Of a stretch of DNA of 9,678 nt, positions 1 to 6,063 are shown piece after piece. This stretch comes from Burkholderia sp. (GTDB taxonomy: Bacteria > Pseudomonadota > Gammaproteobacteria > Burkholderiales > Burkholderiaceae). How positions within the stretch are numbered: the first letter of the stretch is position 1; each line of letters opens with the position of its first letter. The stretch is taken from assembly GCA_028292565.1 (NCBI GenBank), contig JAQGMD010000122.1:1-9678 (forward strand). The letters run 5' to 3'. The notes beneath the pieces were generated by a model. The model worked only from the letters and a program-made list of their open reading frames with translations. It ran no database searches and was not told the DNA's origin. The position numbers and the translations under genes are program-made.

Positions 1-1139
1 GCGCCCTTTCCCATAGCGGGCCGGGTCTAGGTGAGCGCATGGTGCAGGGGGTTGCGGAATTCGTTGAAAGTCCTGGCGGGGCCTTGTGGATTATTCGCGA
101 ATCAGGAAATGCCGAGCCCGCTGCACACTGGAACATGTTTGCGTCGACGGAGGTGGAGCCGGCGGACAGCTCGCTTTGCAAGTTTATGGAGACGACGCAC
201 TGGGTGGTGGATCTGCAGGAATACGAATCAGAGCCCCAAAAATATCCGGATCTGACCATCCCGGGTTGGCTCAACGCCCTTGGCAAAGCGTGGTTGGTTG
301 TGCCGCTAATATTGCATGGAAAATTGTTCGGATTTGTGGTGCTGGCACAGTCGAGAAGCCCCATCCGCATGAACTGGGAAGTCCTCGATCTGCTGAAGAT
401 CGCCGGTAGCCAGGCCGCAAGTTATCTGGCGCAAAACGAATACGCGAATGCATTAATGGTGGCGCGGCAGTTTGAGTCGTTCAATCGCATGTCGACTTTC
501 GTGGTGCATGATTTGAAGAATCTGGTCGCGCAGTTGTCGCTGCTGATGTCGAATGCGGAGAAATTCAAGGACCGTCCGGAGTTTCAAAGAGACATGCTCG
601 AAACGGTGGATCACTCCGTCGAAAAAATGAAAATGCTTCTTTATAAATTAAGCAGAAGATCGCCGATAGAAACCGCTGCGCCCGTGTCCGTCGGCGATTT
701 GTTGCAACAGGCAGTTTCGATGAAAGCGGCATTCAAGCCGAAACCGACGCTCCAGGCAAGTGGTGCGGACCTGATGGTGTTTGCAAACACGGCGCGCCTC
801 GAGCGCGTCATCGGCCATCTTGTCCAGAACGCCATCGAGGCGACGGGCAAGGATGGCGAGGTGATTGTCCGCCACTTCCGTGAGGCCGAATCTGTGGTGA
901 TCGAAGTTGAAGATACCGGGCAGGGAATGAGCGAGGTATTCATCCGCGAACGACTGTTCAAGCCATTTGAATCCACCAAATCGGCAGGCATGGGCATCGG
1001 TGTATTCGAGACGCGCGAATATGTGCATGAATTAGGGGGCAGGGTGGAGGTCAATAGTCGTCCATCGGTCGGTACCACGTTCAGGATCACTTTGCCGCTC
1101 TACAAGCAGGATGCGCATGCTATTTTGTCGGCAGCGTAG
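1..1139 (+). CDS. prsK: PEP-CTERM system sensor histidine kinase PrsK, 3' part
   Basis: C-terminal part of a sensor kinase. The frame is open to the left edge, with codons beginning at base 3, so the true start lies outside; the ATG at 39 is internal. Numbering from that Met, residues about 1-135 look like a GAF-type sensor domain (patterns GGALWIIRE and WLVVPLILHGKLFGFVVLAQ). A HisKA-like region follows, with phospho-acceptor His157 in VVHDLKN (base 507). The HATPase domain has an N box (HLVQNAIEA, 260-268), a G1 box (VEDTGQGMS, 290-298), an F/G2 region (LFKPFESTKSAGMGIG) and a C-terminal GTTFRITLPL. PrsK proteins of the PEP-CTERM/exosortase system have N-terminal membrane helices followed by GAF and kinase domains, which fits what remains. 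prsR follows after 27 bases, so the pair is probably co-transcribed and PrsK should phosphorylate PrsR. The signal sensed is not visible. The PrsK assignment rests on this domain order and the PrsR neighbour; a generic GAF histidine kinase is the alternative. Confidence 0.87.
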   Translation, partial: ALSHSGPGLGERMVQGVAEFVESPGGALWIIRESGNAEPAAHWNMFASTEVEPADSSLCKFMETTHWVVDLQEYESEPQKYPDLTIPGWLNALGKAWLVVPLILHGKLFGFVVLAQSRSPIRMNWEVLDLLKIAGSQAASYLAQNEYANALMVARQFESFNRMSTFVVHDLKNLVAQLSLLMSNAEKFKDRPEFQRDMLETVDHSVEKMKMLLYKLSRRSPIETAAPVSVGDLLQQAVSMKAAFKPKPTLQASGADLMVFANTARLERVIGHLVQNAIEATGKDGEVIVRHFREAESVVIEVEDTGQGMSEVFIRERLFKPFESTKSAGMGIGVFETREYVHELGGRVEVNSRPSVGTTFRITLPLYKQDAHAILSAA

Positions 1140-1166
1140 GCGCAAAACAGGAAAGAGGAAAAGCTC

Positions 1167-2519
1167 GTGAATCAGGATAAACAAAAGCTGTTGATTATTG
1201 AAGACGACGTCGGCCTGCAAAAGCAGTTGCGATGGAGCTTTGACGCTTACGAAGTGCTGGTTGCAGGCGATCGTGAAAGTGCGGTCGCACAGATACGGCG
1301 GCATGAACCCGCAGTGGTCACGATGGATCTCGGACTACCTCCGGATCCTGATGGCTCTACAGAGGGGCTGGCGACGCTGCAGGAGATCCTGAGCCTTGCG
1401 CCGGACACCAAGGTCATCGTGCTGACCGGGAATCAGGATCGTGCCAATGCGGTGCAAGCGATTGGCATGGGCGCCTACGATTTCCATCAGAAGCCGTTCG
1501 ACGAGCAGATACTTGGACTGGTCGTCAAGCGGGCGTTCTATGTGCATGCGCTGCAATTGGAAAACCGCCGATTGCAGCAGGGCGATTCGTCTTCGCCGAT
1601 GTCGGGCATTATCAGCCGTGACCCTGGCATGTTGAAGGTGTGCCGCAATATTGAGAAGGTCGCTCCATCATCGGCCACAGTCATGCTGCAAGGCGACAGT
1701 GGGACCGGCAAGGAATTGCTTGCGAGGGCGCTGCACGAACTGAGCCCGCGCCGTGGCAAACGCTTCATGGCAATCAATTGCGCGGCGATCCCGGAGAACC
1801 TGCTGGAAAGCGAGTTGTTCGGTTATGAGCGGGGCGCCTTTACCGGAGCGGTTAAACAGACGCTCGGGAAAATCGAGCTGGCCAGTGAAGGGACGTTTTT
1901 CCTTGACGAGGTGGGCGACTTGCCGATGTCTTTGCAGGCCAAGCTGCTGCGTTTTTTGCAGGAACGAGTGGTTGAGCGGATCGGCGGACACAAGGAGATT
2001 CCTGTCGATGTGCGCATCGTTTGCGCGACGCATCGCAATTTGAAGGAGATGGCGCTCACGGGGCAGTTCCGGGAAGACTTGTATTACCGGTTAAGTGAGA
2101 TCGTTGTGACGATTCCGCCGTTGGGGACGCGGGTCGGCGACGCCGCGCTTCTTGCGCACCACTTCAAGAACAAGTTCAGCGCGAAGGAGGGACGTACGTC
2201 GCTCAGCTTTAGTCCGCAGGCTGTGGCGATGATAGAGAGCTACGCCTGGCCAGGGAACGTGCGTGAAATGGAGAATTGCATCAAGCGCGCCGTGATCATG
2301 GCGGACGGGCCTCAGATTACCGTTGAAGACCTGGGCCTGGGCGCGGCGCCGGTGGCGGAAGAGCCTATCAACCTGCGCCAGGTTCGCGATGAGGCCGGTT
2401 ATAAAGCTGCGGTTAAAGCATTGGCCAGGGTCGATGGCAACATCGCCAAGGCGGCCGAGTTATTGGGGATTAGCCGGCCGACGATGTACGATTTGATGGA
2501 GCGGCATGGGATCAAATAA
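1167..2519 (+). CDS. prsR: PEP-CTERM system sigma-54-dependent response regulator PrsR
   Basis: 450-residue NtrC-family activator. The receiver domain (about 7-125) has acidic residues E12, D13 and D14, phospho-acceptor D54 (TMDLGLPP), T87 and K109. The AAA+ sigma-54 interaction domain (about 145-385) has Walker A GDSGTGKE (176-183), the sigma-54-contacting loop GAFTGA (223-228), Walker B FFLDE (244-248), the arginine region FREDLYYR (301-308) and sensor II WPGNVRE (361-367). A Fis-type helix-turn-helix ends the protein (about 424-446, AKAAELLGISRPTMYDLM). All catalytic motifs are intact, so it should hydrolyse ATP and open sigma-54 promoters when phosphorylated. The start is GTG, chosen because AGAGGA at 1154-1159 lies 7 bases upstream and the receiver domain begins at once. 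The length and the adjacent kinase match PrsR, the regulator paired with PrsK in PEP-CTERM/exosortase EPS loci. Targets are inferred to be PEP-CTERM and EPS genes; I found no convincing -24/-12 site in this window. Confidence 0.93.
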   Translation: MNQDKQKLLIIEDDVGLQKQLRWSFDAYEVLVAGDRESAVAQIRRHEPAVVTMDLGLPPDPDGSTEGLATLQEILSLAPDTKVIVLTGNQDRANAVQAIGMGAYDFHQKPFDEQILGLVVKRAFYVHALQLENRRLQQGDSSSPMSGIISRDPGMLKVCRNIEKVAPSSATVMLQGDSGTGKELLARALHELSPRRGKRFMAINCAAIPENLLESELFGYERGAFTGAVKQTLGKIELASEGTFFLDEVGDLPMSLQAKLLRFLQERVVERIGGHKEIPVDVRIVCATHRNLKEMALTGQFREDLYYRLSEIVVTIPPLGTRVGDAALLAHHFKNKFSAKEGRTSLSFSPQAVAMIESYAWPGNVREMENCIKRAVIMADGPQITVEDLGLGAAPVAEEPINLRQVRDEAGYKAAVKALARVDGNIAKAAELLGISRPTMYDLMERHGIK

Positions 2520-2534
2520 ATTGAAACCCCGATA

Positions 2535-2605
2535 TTCACTCTCCGCACAACGGCTGGCTTTTATTTGAGTGTGAATGTTGGGATTAACATCCCAACCTAC
2601 GGTAC
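2535..2605 (+). repeat. Dispersed hairpin repeat, copy 1 (direct repeat unit A)
   Basis: A 52-base segment (2535-2586) recurs at 2650-2701 with one mismatch (2540 versus 2655), at an offset of 115. Its 3' part is a hairpin: GTTGGGAT, a short TAAC loop, ATCCCAAC, then CTACGGTAC, which also recurs in copy 3. It lies just after the prsR stop and between convergent genes, so it may end transcription or protect mRNA 3' ends, although there is no T-tract. It resembles REP-like or BIME elements common in proteobacterial intergenic regions. Confidence 0.85.
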
Positions 2606-2624
2606 ATCCTCGACAAACGACGGG

Positions 2625-2653
2625 CGTAGGTTGCGATGCAATCCCAACGTTCA
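2625..2653 (-). repeat. Dispersed hairpin repeat, copy 2 (inverted, degenerate)
   Basis: Read on the - strand, this segment gives TGAACGTTGGGATTGCATCG followed by CAACCTACG. This is the same core as the flanking copies, with a changed right arm (ATCGCAAC instead of ATCCCAAC), so the hairpin is weakened. It sits head-to-head between two + strand copies. Confidence 0.7.
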
Positions 2654-2735
2654 CCCTCCGCACAACGGCTGGCTTTTATTTGAGTGTGAATGTTGGGATT
2701 AGCGCGCGCGCGCTGCAGATCCCAACCTACGGTAC
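2650..2735 (+). repeat. Dispersed hairpin repeat, copy 3 (direct repeat unit B)
   Basis: Near-identical to copy 1 over 52 bases (2650-2701) and again at 2719-2735 (ATCCCAACCTACGGTAC). The hairpin arms are the same, but the 4-base loop of copy 1 is replaced by a longer one containing an uninterrupted (GC)6 tract at 2702-2713. Loop variation with conserved arms suggests that the stem is the conserved element. It ends 13 bases before the stop codon of the convergent FeeM-like gene. Confidence 0.85.
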
Positions 2736-2748
2736 TCGATGCGCGTCT

Positions 2749-3546
2749 TCAAGTCCGCAAGCGAGTCGGCATACTCTCGCTATGAGCAGTGTCGTTGTTC
2801 ATAAGCCTGGACGTTATCCCCGGCTCATCCTCAACCGGAAAGAAGTAGGGATAAAAGGATTTTTCCCGACCCTTGTCCTCGAATAAACCGCCAAACTTCT
2901 GAATCTGGCTAGCCATGTACTGGCATTCCAGTCGCAGGAGCACTGCCGGTGCATTCGCCCGGGTGCACATTCTTTCTCCGGCCAGCTCACGAAACCCAAG
3001 CGTCCGCTTGTAAAACACTGCGTGGCGAGGATTTACCTCGATGACGCAGTCCGTATAGCCCAGGATTTTATGGGAAAAAATATGGGATATATGCATCAGG
3101 GCGGCGAATACGCGTTTTGGCGTATACCAGTCTATGGCCAGTCGGCTTGGTTCGCACAGCCTTCGGTTCTGCGCACGCAATGCGTCGAGCTCATCGCGAA
3201 AGTTGTCGTCCGCAGGCAGGCCGGCCGCTGAATCAAAGCAAAGGGACATGGTGCCGACGGTTTTTCCCCCGGTATCGGCGGTAAGCATCAGCTTGTCCGG
3301 TCCCTGGACGCCGGCCGGTTCAATCGAATAGCCACGCCAGGAATACATCTTCTTCAGGAGCAGGCTGGCGGCTTCGCGCGTGCCGTGCATATTTGCCATG
3401 CGTATCCTGAATTCCTGAAGATCGGTTCCTTCGCCATTCATGCTGCAATTGTCAGCGTCGGATCCCATTATTCCGAGATCCTGCATCCGGTATGGCGAAC
3501 GAAAGGCGGCAATGGTAGATCGCTCTCTCAAAGAATCGAAAGCCAT
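2749..3546 (-). CDS. FeeM-like long-chain N-acyl amino acid synthase (GNAT fold)
   Basis: 265-residue protein resembling the FeeM family, GNAT-fold enzymes that join a fatty acyl group, usually from acyl carrier protein, to an amino acid; founding members make N-acyl-tyrosine. Family-like blocks in order are FRIRMANMHGTREAASLLLKKMY (46-68), the strand VGTMSLCFD (97-105) followed by DDNFRDELDALR (113-124), CEPSRLAID (131-139), a helix FAALMHISHIFSHKI, and the GNAT-like end GYTDCVIEVNPRHAVFYKRTLGF (163-185). No signal peptide or membrane segment is seen, so it is cytoplasmic. The ATG is fixed by GGGAGG at 3557-3552, 5 bases upstream. A Tyr-rich leader ORF ends 13 bases before the start. The gene is convergent with prsR. 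N-acyl amino acid synthases are known to be linked with PEP-CTERM/exosortase loci, which supports the call. The amino acid substrate cannot be read from the sequence. A LuxI-like exosortase-associated acyltransferase is the alternative, but the motifs fit FeeM better. Confidence 0.78.
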   Translation of the reverse strand: MAFDSLRERSTIAAFRSPYRMQDLGIMGSDADNCSMNGEGTDLQEFRIRMANMHGTREAASLLLKKMYSWRGYSIEPAGVQGPDKLMLTADTGGKTVGTMSLCFDSAAGLPADDNFRDELDALRAQNRRLCEPSRLAIDWYTPKRVFAALMHISHIFSHKILGYTDCVIEVNPRHAVFYKRTLGFRELAGERMCTRANAPAVLLRLECQYMASQIQKFGGLFEDKGREKSFYPYFFPVEDEPGITSRLMNNDTAHSESMPTRLRT

Positions 3547-3559
3547 GGTTTCCTCCCAT

Positions 3560-3607
3560 TTAATAATAGTAATAGTTTGATAATTTTTGCGAAGGTTTAG
3601 TTGACAT
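3560..3607 (-). CDS. Putative 15-residue tyrosine-run leader peptide (uORF)
   Basis: Short ORF directly upstream of the FeeM-like synthase, with sequence MSTKPSQKLSNYYYY and stop TAA. It has its own strong Shine-Dalgarno sequence, AAGGAG at 3617-3612, 4 bases from the ATG. Its last four sense codons are TAT TAC TAT TAT. The stop lies 2 bases before the GGGAGG of the synthase, and 13 bases separate the stop from the synthase ATG. A ribosome paused on the Tyr codons would cover the synthase binding site, while one terminating normally could reinitiate there. The inference is a cis-acting leader that couples synthase translation to charged tRNA-Tyr, or to peptide-mediated stalling. I see no attenuator hairpin with a T-tract downstream. 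The caveat is that the Tyr run sits in an AT-rich, near-trinucleotide tract and could be coincidental; the good ribosome site argues otherwise. Confidence 0.5.
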   Translation of the reverse strand: MSTKPSQKLSNYYYY

Positions 3608-3992
3608 TTATCTCCTTATAAAACGAGAGGGACTGCATTCTTAGCAAGACGCCGTATTGTTATTTTTCATAAGCAGTCATGCCAGATGTTTAACCATAAC
3701 TTACAATTTACAACCAGCTTATGACTAGGCATGCTTTCGTGAGTTCCCGATTTACCGACTCAGCTCGCAGCAACCCATCCTGGTCTTGTACATTAATTAA
3801 TAAAAAATCAGCGCCTGGACGAACGTGTGATGGTTCGTGCCTTTTTCGATATGGGATGACAAGCATCAAATCATGCGCGCTAACGCGAGCGAGAGTGCGA
3901 TGCTGGATGTGTCACCATATTGTTACGCTCGGGGGATTCGTCGGTGCGCTCAATACGGGACCGACGCACTCAATCCAGTGTAAGGAGACTCC
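3608..3992. other. AT-rich divergent intergenic region
   Basis: Non-coding region between the FeeM-like leader (- strand) and the DUF3014 gene (+ strand), with clearly lower GC than the flanking genes up to about 3860. It should hold promoters for both directions, but I find no well-spaced -35/-10 or -24/-12 pair. TTGACA at 3601-3606 on the + strand has no -10 at the right distance. An ORF from 3721 to 3996 lacks a ribosome site and has unlikely composition, so it is not called. Confidence 0.6.
3819..3846 (+). terminator. Possible intrinsic terminator in the divergent region
   Basis: A six-base-pair stem ACGAAC/GTTCGT (3819-3824 with 3833-3838) around an 8-base loop is followed by GCC and five T residues (3842-3846). 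No + strand gene lies immediately upstream. If functional, it would end a short untranslated transcript or act in a leader. The stem is short, so this is weak. Confidence 0.25.
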
Positions 3993-4799
3993 ATGAAAAA
4001 TAAAGCTGTATTTGGATGGCTGGTTACAGGCGCCCTGCTGGTTGGTGGCGCGACCGGTTTCTACCTCTGGCAGGAAAGCATGAAGCCGCCACTTCAAGTG
4101 CTGGAGCCCATGGCGCCGCCCGCTGCACCCACTGCCCAAGCTGAGCCGGCAATACGCTACCCGATACCGCAAAGTGACGACGCTAAGGCGAAACCACTGC
4201 CGCCGCTGGACCAGAGCGATAAAGCTATTCGCGATGAGCTTTACGGGCTCATCGGACTGCAGGCGCTGAACGCGCTGTTCAATTCCGAACACTTCGTGCG
4301 CAATGTGGTCGTCACCATTGATAACCTTCCGCGCAAGACTCTCGCGGTTCGCCTGCTTCCCACCAAATCAGCGACCGGTGGTGACGGCTTTGTTACTTCA
4401 GGCAACGGCGACAGTCTTTCCATCGCCGAGGGAAACGCAGTCCGCTATAAGCCTTTCATTCGTGTCGCCGCAGTCATCGATGCCAAAAAGCTGGTCGCCT
4501 CCTACGTGCATTACTATCCACTTTTCCAGCGTGCATATGAGGAGCTGGGTTATCCAAAAGGCTACTTTAACGACCGTCTCGTTGCGGTCATCGATCATCT
4601 GCTCGATGCGCCGGAGGTCGAAGGACCGGTGCGACTGACTCAGCCGCACGTGCTGTACAAGTTCGCGGATCCGGAGCTCGAAGGCGCTTCCGCAGGTCAC
4701 AAGATCATGGTGCGGATGGGTGACGCGAACGCGGAAGAAGTGAAGGTGAAGCTGAGGGAAATCCGGCGAGAACTTACCGGTCAGGCTTTACCGAAGTAA
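3993..4799 (+). CDS. DUF3014 family membrane-anchored protein
   Basis: 268-residue protein of unknown function that I recognise as DUF3014. Residues 1-4 are basic, 5-26 form one hydrophobic helix (AVFGWLVTGALLVGGATGFYLW), 31-70 are a Pro/Ala-rich linker, and the rest is a soluble domain, expected in the periplasm. Family-like blocks are the LFNSEHFVRNVVVTIDNLPRK region (95-115), then RYKPFIRVAAVIDAKKLVASYVHYYPLFQRAYEELGYP (151-188), then YFNDRLVAVIDHLLDAPEV (191-209) and a C-terminal PHVLYKFADPELEGASAGHKIMVRMG. The start is set by AAGGAG at 3982-3987, just upstream of the ATG. It is transcribed divergently from the N-acyl amino acid synthase and appears to stand alone. No catalytic motif is evident. 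Family membership is fairly sure; the role is unknown. Confidence 0.82.
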   Translation: MKNKAVFGWLVTGALLVGGATGFYLWQESMKPPLQVLEPMAPPAAPTAQAEPAIRYPIPQSDDAKAKPLPPLDQSDKAIRDELYGLIGLQALNALFNSEHFVRNVVVTIDNLPRKTLAVRLLPTKSATGGDGFVTSGNGDSLSIAEGNAVRYKPFIRVAAVIDAKKLVASYVHYYPLFQRAYEELGYPKGYFNDRLVAVIDHLLDAPEVEGPVRLTQPHVLYKFADPELEGASAGHKIMVRMGDANAEEVKVKLREIRRELTGQALPK

Positions 4800-5034
4800 A
4801 CGTTGGAGCCCCGAATGACATGTGCCGCGACACTGCCTGCGCCCTTAGAGGCAGGTCAACATGCGGACATGGTGAAAACATCACAATGACTTGATCGCTC
4901 CGCGCAAGGCATGTTTTTTTTGCCGGCGCAGGCTTGTCAGTTGCAGTAGTCGAAGCACACTACCCTCAGACGACACCTCGATTTTTTATTCATCTTTTTT
5001 CACTTTTAAATTCATCCGGGGGGAGTCGTGCAAT
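4800..5034. other. Intergenic region with T-rich tracts
   Basis: No supportable gene. It contains a short inverted repeat CTGCCT/AGGCAG near 4834-4855, which could be a weak stem after the DUF3014 gene but has no T-tract. T-runs also occur at about 4914-4921 and 4982-5010. The sequence just before 5035 (GGGGGGAG, about 5019-5026) looks like a ribosome binding site for the following small ORF. Confidence 0.45.
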
Positions 5035-5328
5035 ATGCACGCATCGTGTGTTGCGTGTAAAGGAAACGGCATGACGCGTCAATGGCTTTTAAGCGAGTGG
5101 GTCTTCATGATCGGGTCCGCTGCGCGTCGCGCGTTCTTCGTTCCTCCAGTTGTAACAGTTGCGCATGCCGATACGCCGGCGGCCGCAGATACGCAGCCTG
5201 CGTCAACCATGAATACGACGCCGGTTGAATTGCCTGCGGCTCCCTATGGCGGCGTCGCCTGGCGCAGGCAGGCAAATGCATCGACGGTATGCTGGTATCC
5301 GTCAAGCGTGTTACGTCCAAAGTCGTAG
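5035..5328 (+). CDS. Small hypothetical protein, possibly secreted
   Basis: 97-codon ORF of no recognised family. Two starts have plausible ribosome sites: ATG at 5035 behind GGGGGGAG, and ATG at 5071 behind AAAGGA, which gives 85 residues. A third Met at 5107 would begin MIGSAARR, followed by the apolar stretch AFFVPPVVTVAHA and then DTPAAADTQPAST, which resembles a short signal peptide cleaved after AHA. The C-terminal third (WRRQANASTVCWYPSSVLRPKS) looks unlike a folded domain. It ends 32 bases before the phosphatase-like gene, so the two could share a transcript. It may equally be a gene remnant or untranslated. No function can be assigned. Confidence 0.35.
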   Translation: MHASCVACKGNGMTRQWLLSEWVFMIGSAARRAFFVPPVVTVAHADTPAAADTQPASTMNTTPVELPAAPYGGVAWRRQANASTVCWYPSSVLRPKS

Positions 5329-5360
5329 GAGCGCGGCGGCGGAAAGATCGGGGGAGCATC

Positions 5361-5939
5361 ATGACCTTACCATTTCGGCATTGCAGCGATAGTCGCCTCG
5401 ATCAGATCGTCAATCACGGGCTGTTGTGTGCTTTTGATTTCGATGGCACGCTTGCGCCGCCCGGCCAATCCGGGAGAGTGCGCGTGCCGCTCGGCACTGT
5501 GCTTCGGCTGTTCGAACTGTCCACTTACGCACCGGTCGCGGTGATCTCAGGGCGTCCGTCCGCAGAAATACGCTCCGGCCTCGAGTTCGATCCCGACTTT
5601 GTGCTGAACAATCGCAGCCTCGGCGACATACCCGGGAGTGTGGGCAAGAAGGGCGCAGCGCTTGCGCAGTTAATGCAGACCAGCGGTATGAGGAGTGTGA
5701 TTTACGTCGGCAACGAAGTGAGCGATGAAGACGTGTTCCAGTTTCGAGGGCCTCATCTTTTATCGGTGCGGATCGGGCATGCGCGTAGTAGCGGCGTTGA
5801 ATTTTTCCTGCCGCACCGGCTTGATGTGTTCCAGTTGCTGGATGAATTGATTGCCCGGTTGCGGCAAGTTCAGGCCCGGAACTGGGTCCGGCGCGCATCA
5901 GCCCATGCCGATTCGAGGCCGGTCGGGACAGTAACCTAA
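5361..5939 (+). CDS. Short trehalose-phosphatase-like HAD protein lacking the cap region
   Basis: 192-residue HAD-superfamily protein related to trehalose-6-phosphate phosphatase (OtsB). Motif I is FDFDGTLAP (D26 and D28), motif II is VISGR (S63), the motif III lysine is in GKKGAA (K96/K97), and motif IV lies in YVGNEVSDEDVF (115-126). The end (IGHARSSGVEFFLPHRLDVFQLLDEL) also matches OtsB. In ordinary OtsB proteins of about 250 residues, roughly 100 residues lie between motif II and the lysine, including the substrate-binding cap; here about 30 remain (FDPDFVLNNRSLGDIPGSV). The usual motif IV GDD is GNE, so one metal-binding acid is replaced by Asn. Phosphatase activity may persist with another substrate, or be lost. 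The ATG at 5361 is preferred over 5289 because GGGGGAG at 5350-5356 lies just upstream. No trehalose-phosphate synthase is in the window. Confidence 0.7.
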   Translation: MTLPFRHCSDSRLDQIVNHGLLCAFDFDGTLAPPGQSGRVRVPLGTVLRLFELSTYAPVAVISGRPSAEIRSGLEFDPDFVLNNRSLGDIPGSVGKKGAALAQLMQTSGMRSVIYVGNEVSDEDVFQFRGPHLLSVRIGHARSSGVEFFLPHRLDVFQLLDELIARLRQVQARNWVRRASAHADSRPVGTVT

Positions 5940-6005
5940 AATCCGGTCCCGCCGACTAAAGACTTGATAATTTACTTTAAAGGGCGGTTATAACCATTTA
6001 ATTGA

Positions 6006-6033
6006 TTGCATAATTCCATTTCGTTGCTACAAT
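6006..6033 (+). promoter_or_regulatory. Putative sigma-70 promoter of the PbpG-like operon
   Basis: TTGCAT at 6006-6011 and TACAAT at 6028-6033 are separated by 16 bases. The -10 is preceded by TGC, forming an extended -10 (TGCTACAAT). The surroundings are AT-rich, and the start would fall near 6040, giving a leader of about 24 bases that holds the AAGGAG ribosome site. It is read by eye only. Confidence 0.55.
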
Positions 6034-6063
6034 CTCGGACACGCTTTTAAAAGGAGTTTCGGG

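Noticed and set aside
641..1090. - strand ORFs within prsK
   Set aside because: They are antisense to the kinase HATPase domain, which has all expected boxes on the + strand.
2535..2735. CRISPR array
   Set aside because: Only two direct copies plus one inverted copy, with hairpin cores shared by a distant intergenic site. Spacing and orientation do not fit a CRISPR array, and no cas genes are present.
3679..3696. sigma-54-like TGG...GGCAT on the - strand before the FeeM-like leader
   Set aside because: The spacing between the GG and GC elements is one base too long (11 instead of 10), and the flanking consensus bases are missing.
3721..3996. 91-codon + strand ORF in the divergent region
   Set aside because: No ribosome site, Cys/Ser/Arg-rich with no pattern, and it overlaps the start of the DUF3014 gene.
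4904..4932. Hairpin-like GCGC-GGCA around a T-run
   Set aside because: The T residues are in the loop rather than after the stem, and the stem has a bulge, so it does not fit an intrinsic terminator.
5289..5360. Upstream ATG (5289) as the start of the phosphatase-like protein
   Set aside because: No ribosome site precedes it and it adds only a basic, non-conserved stretch. The ATG at 5361 has GGGGGAG just upstream.
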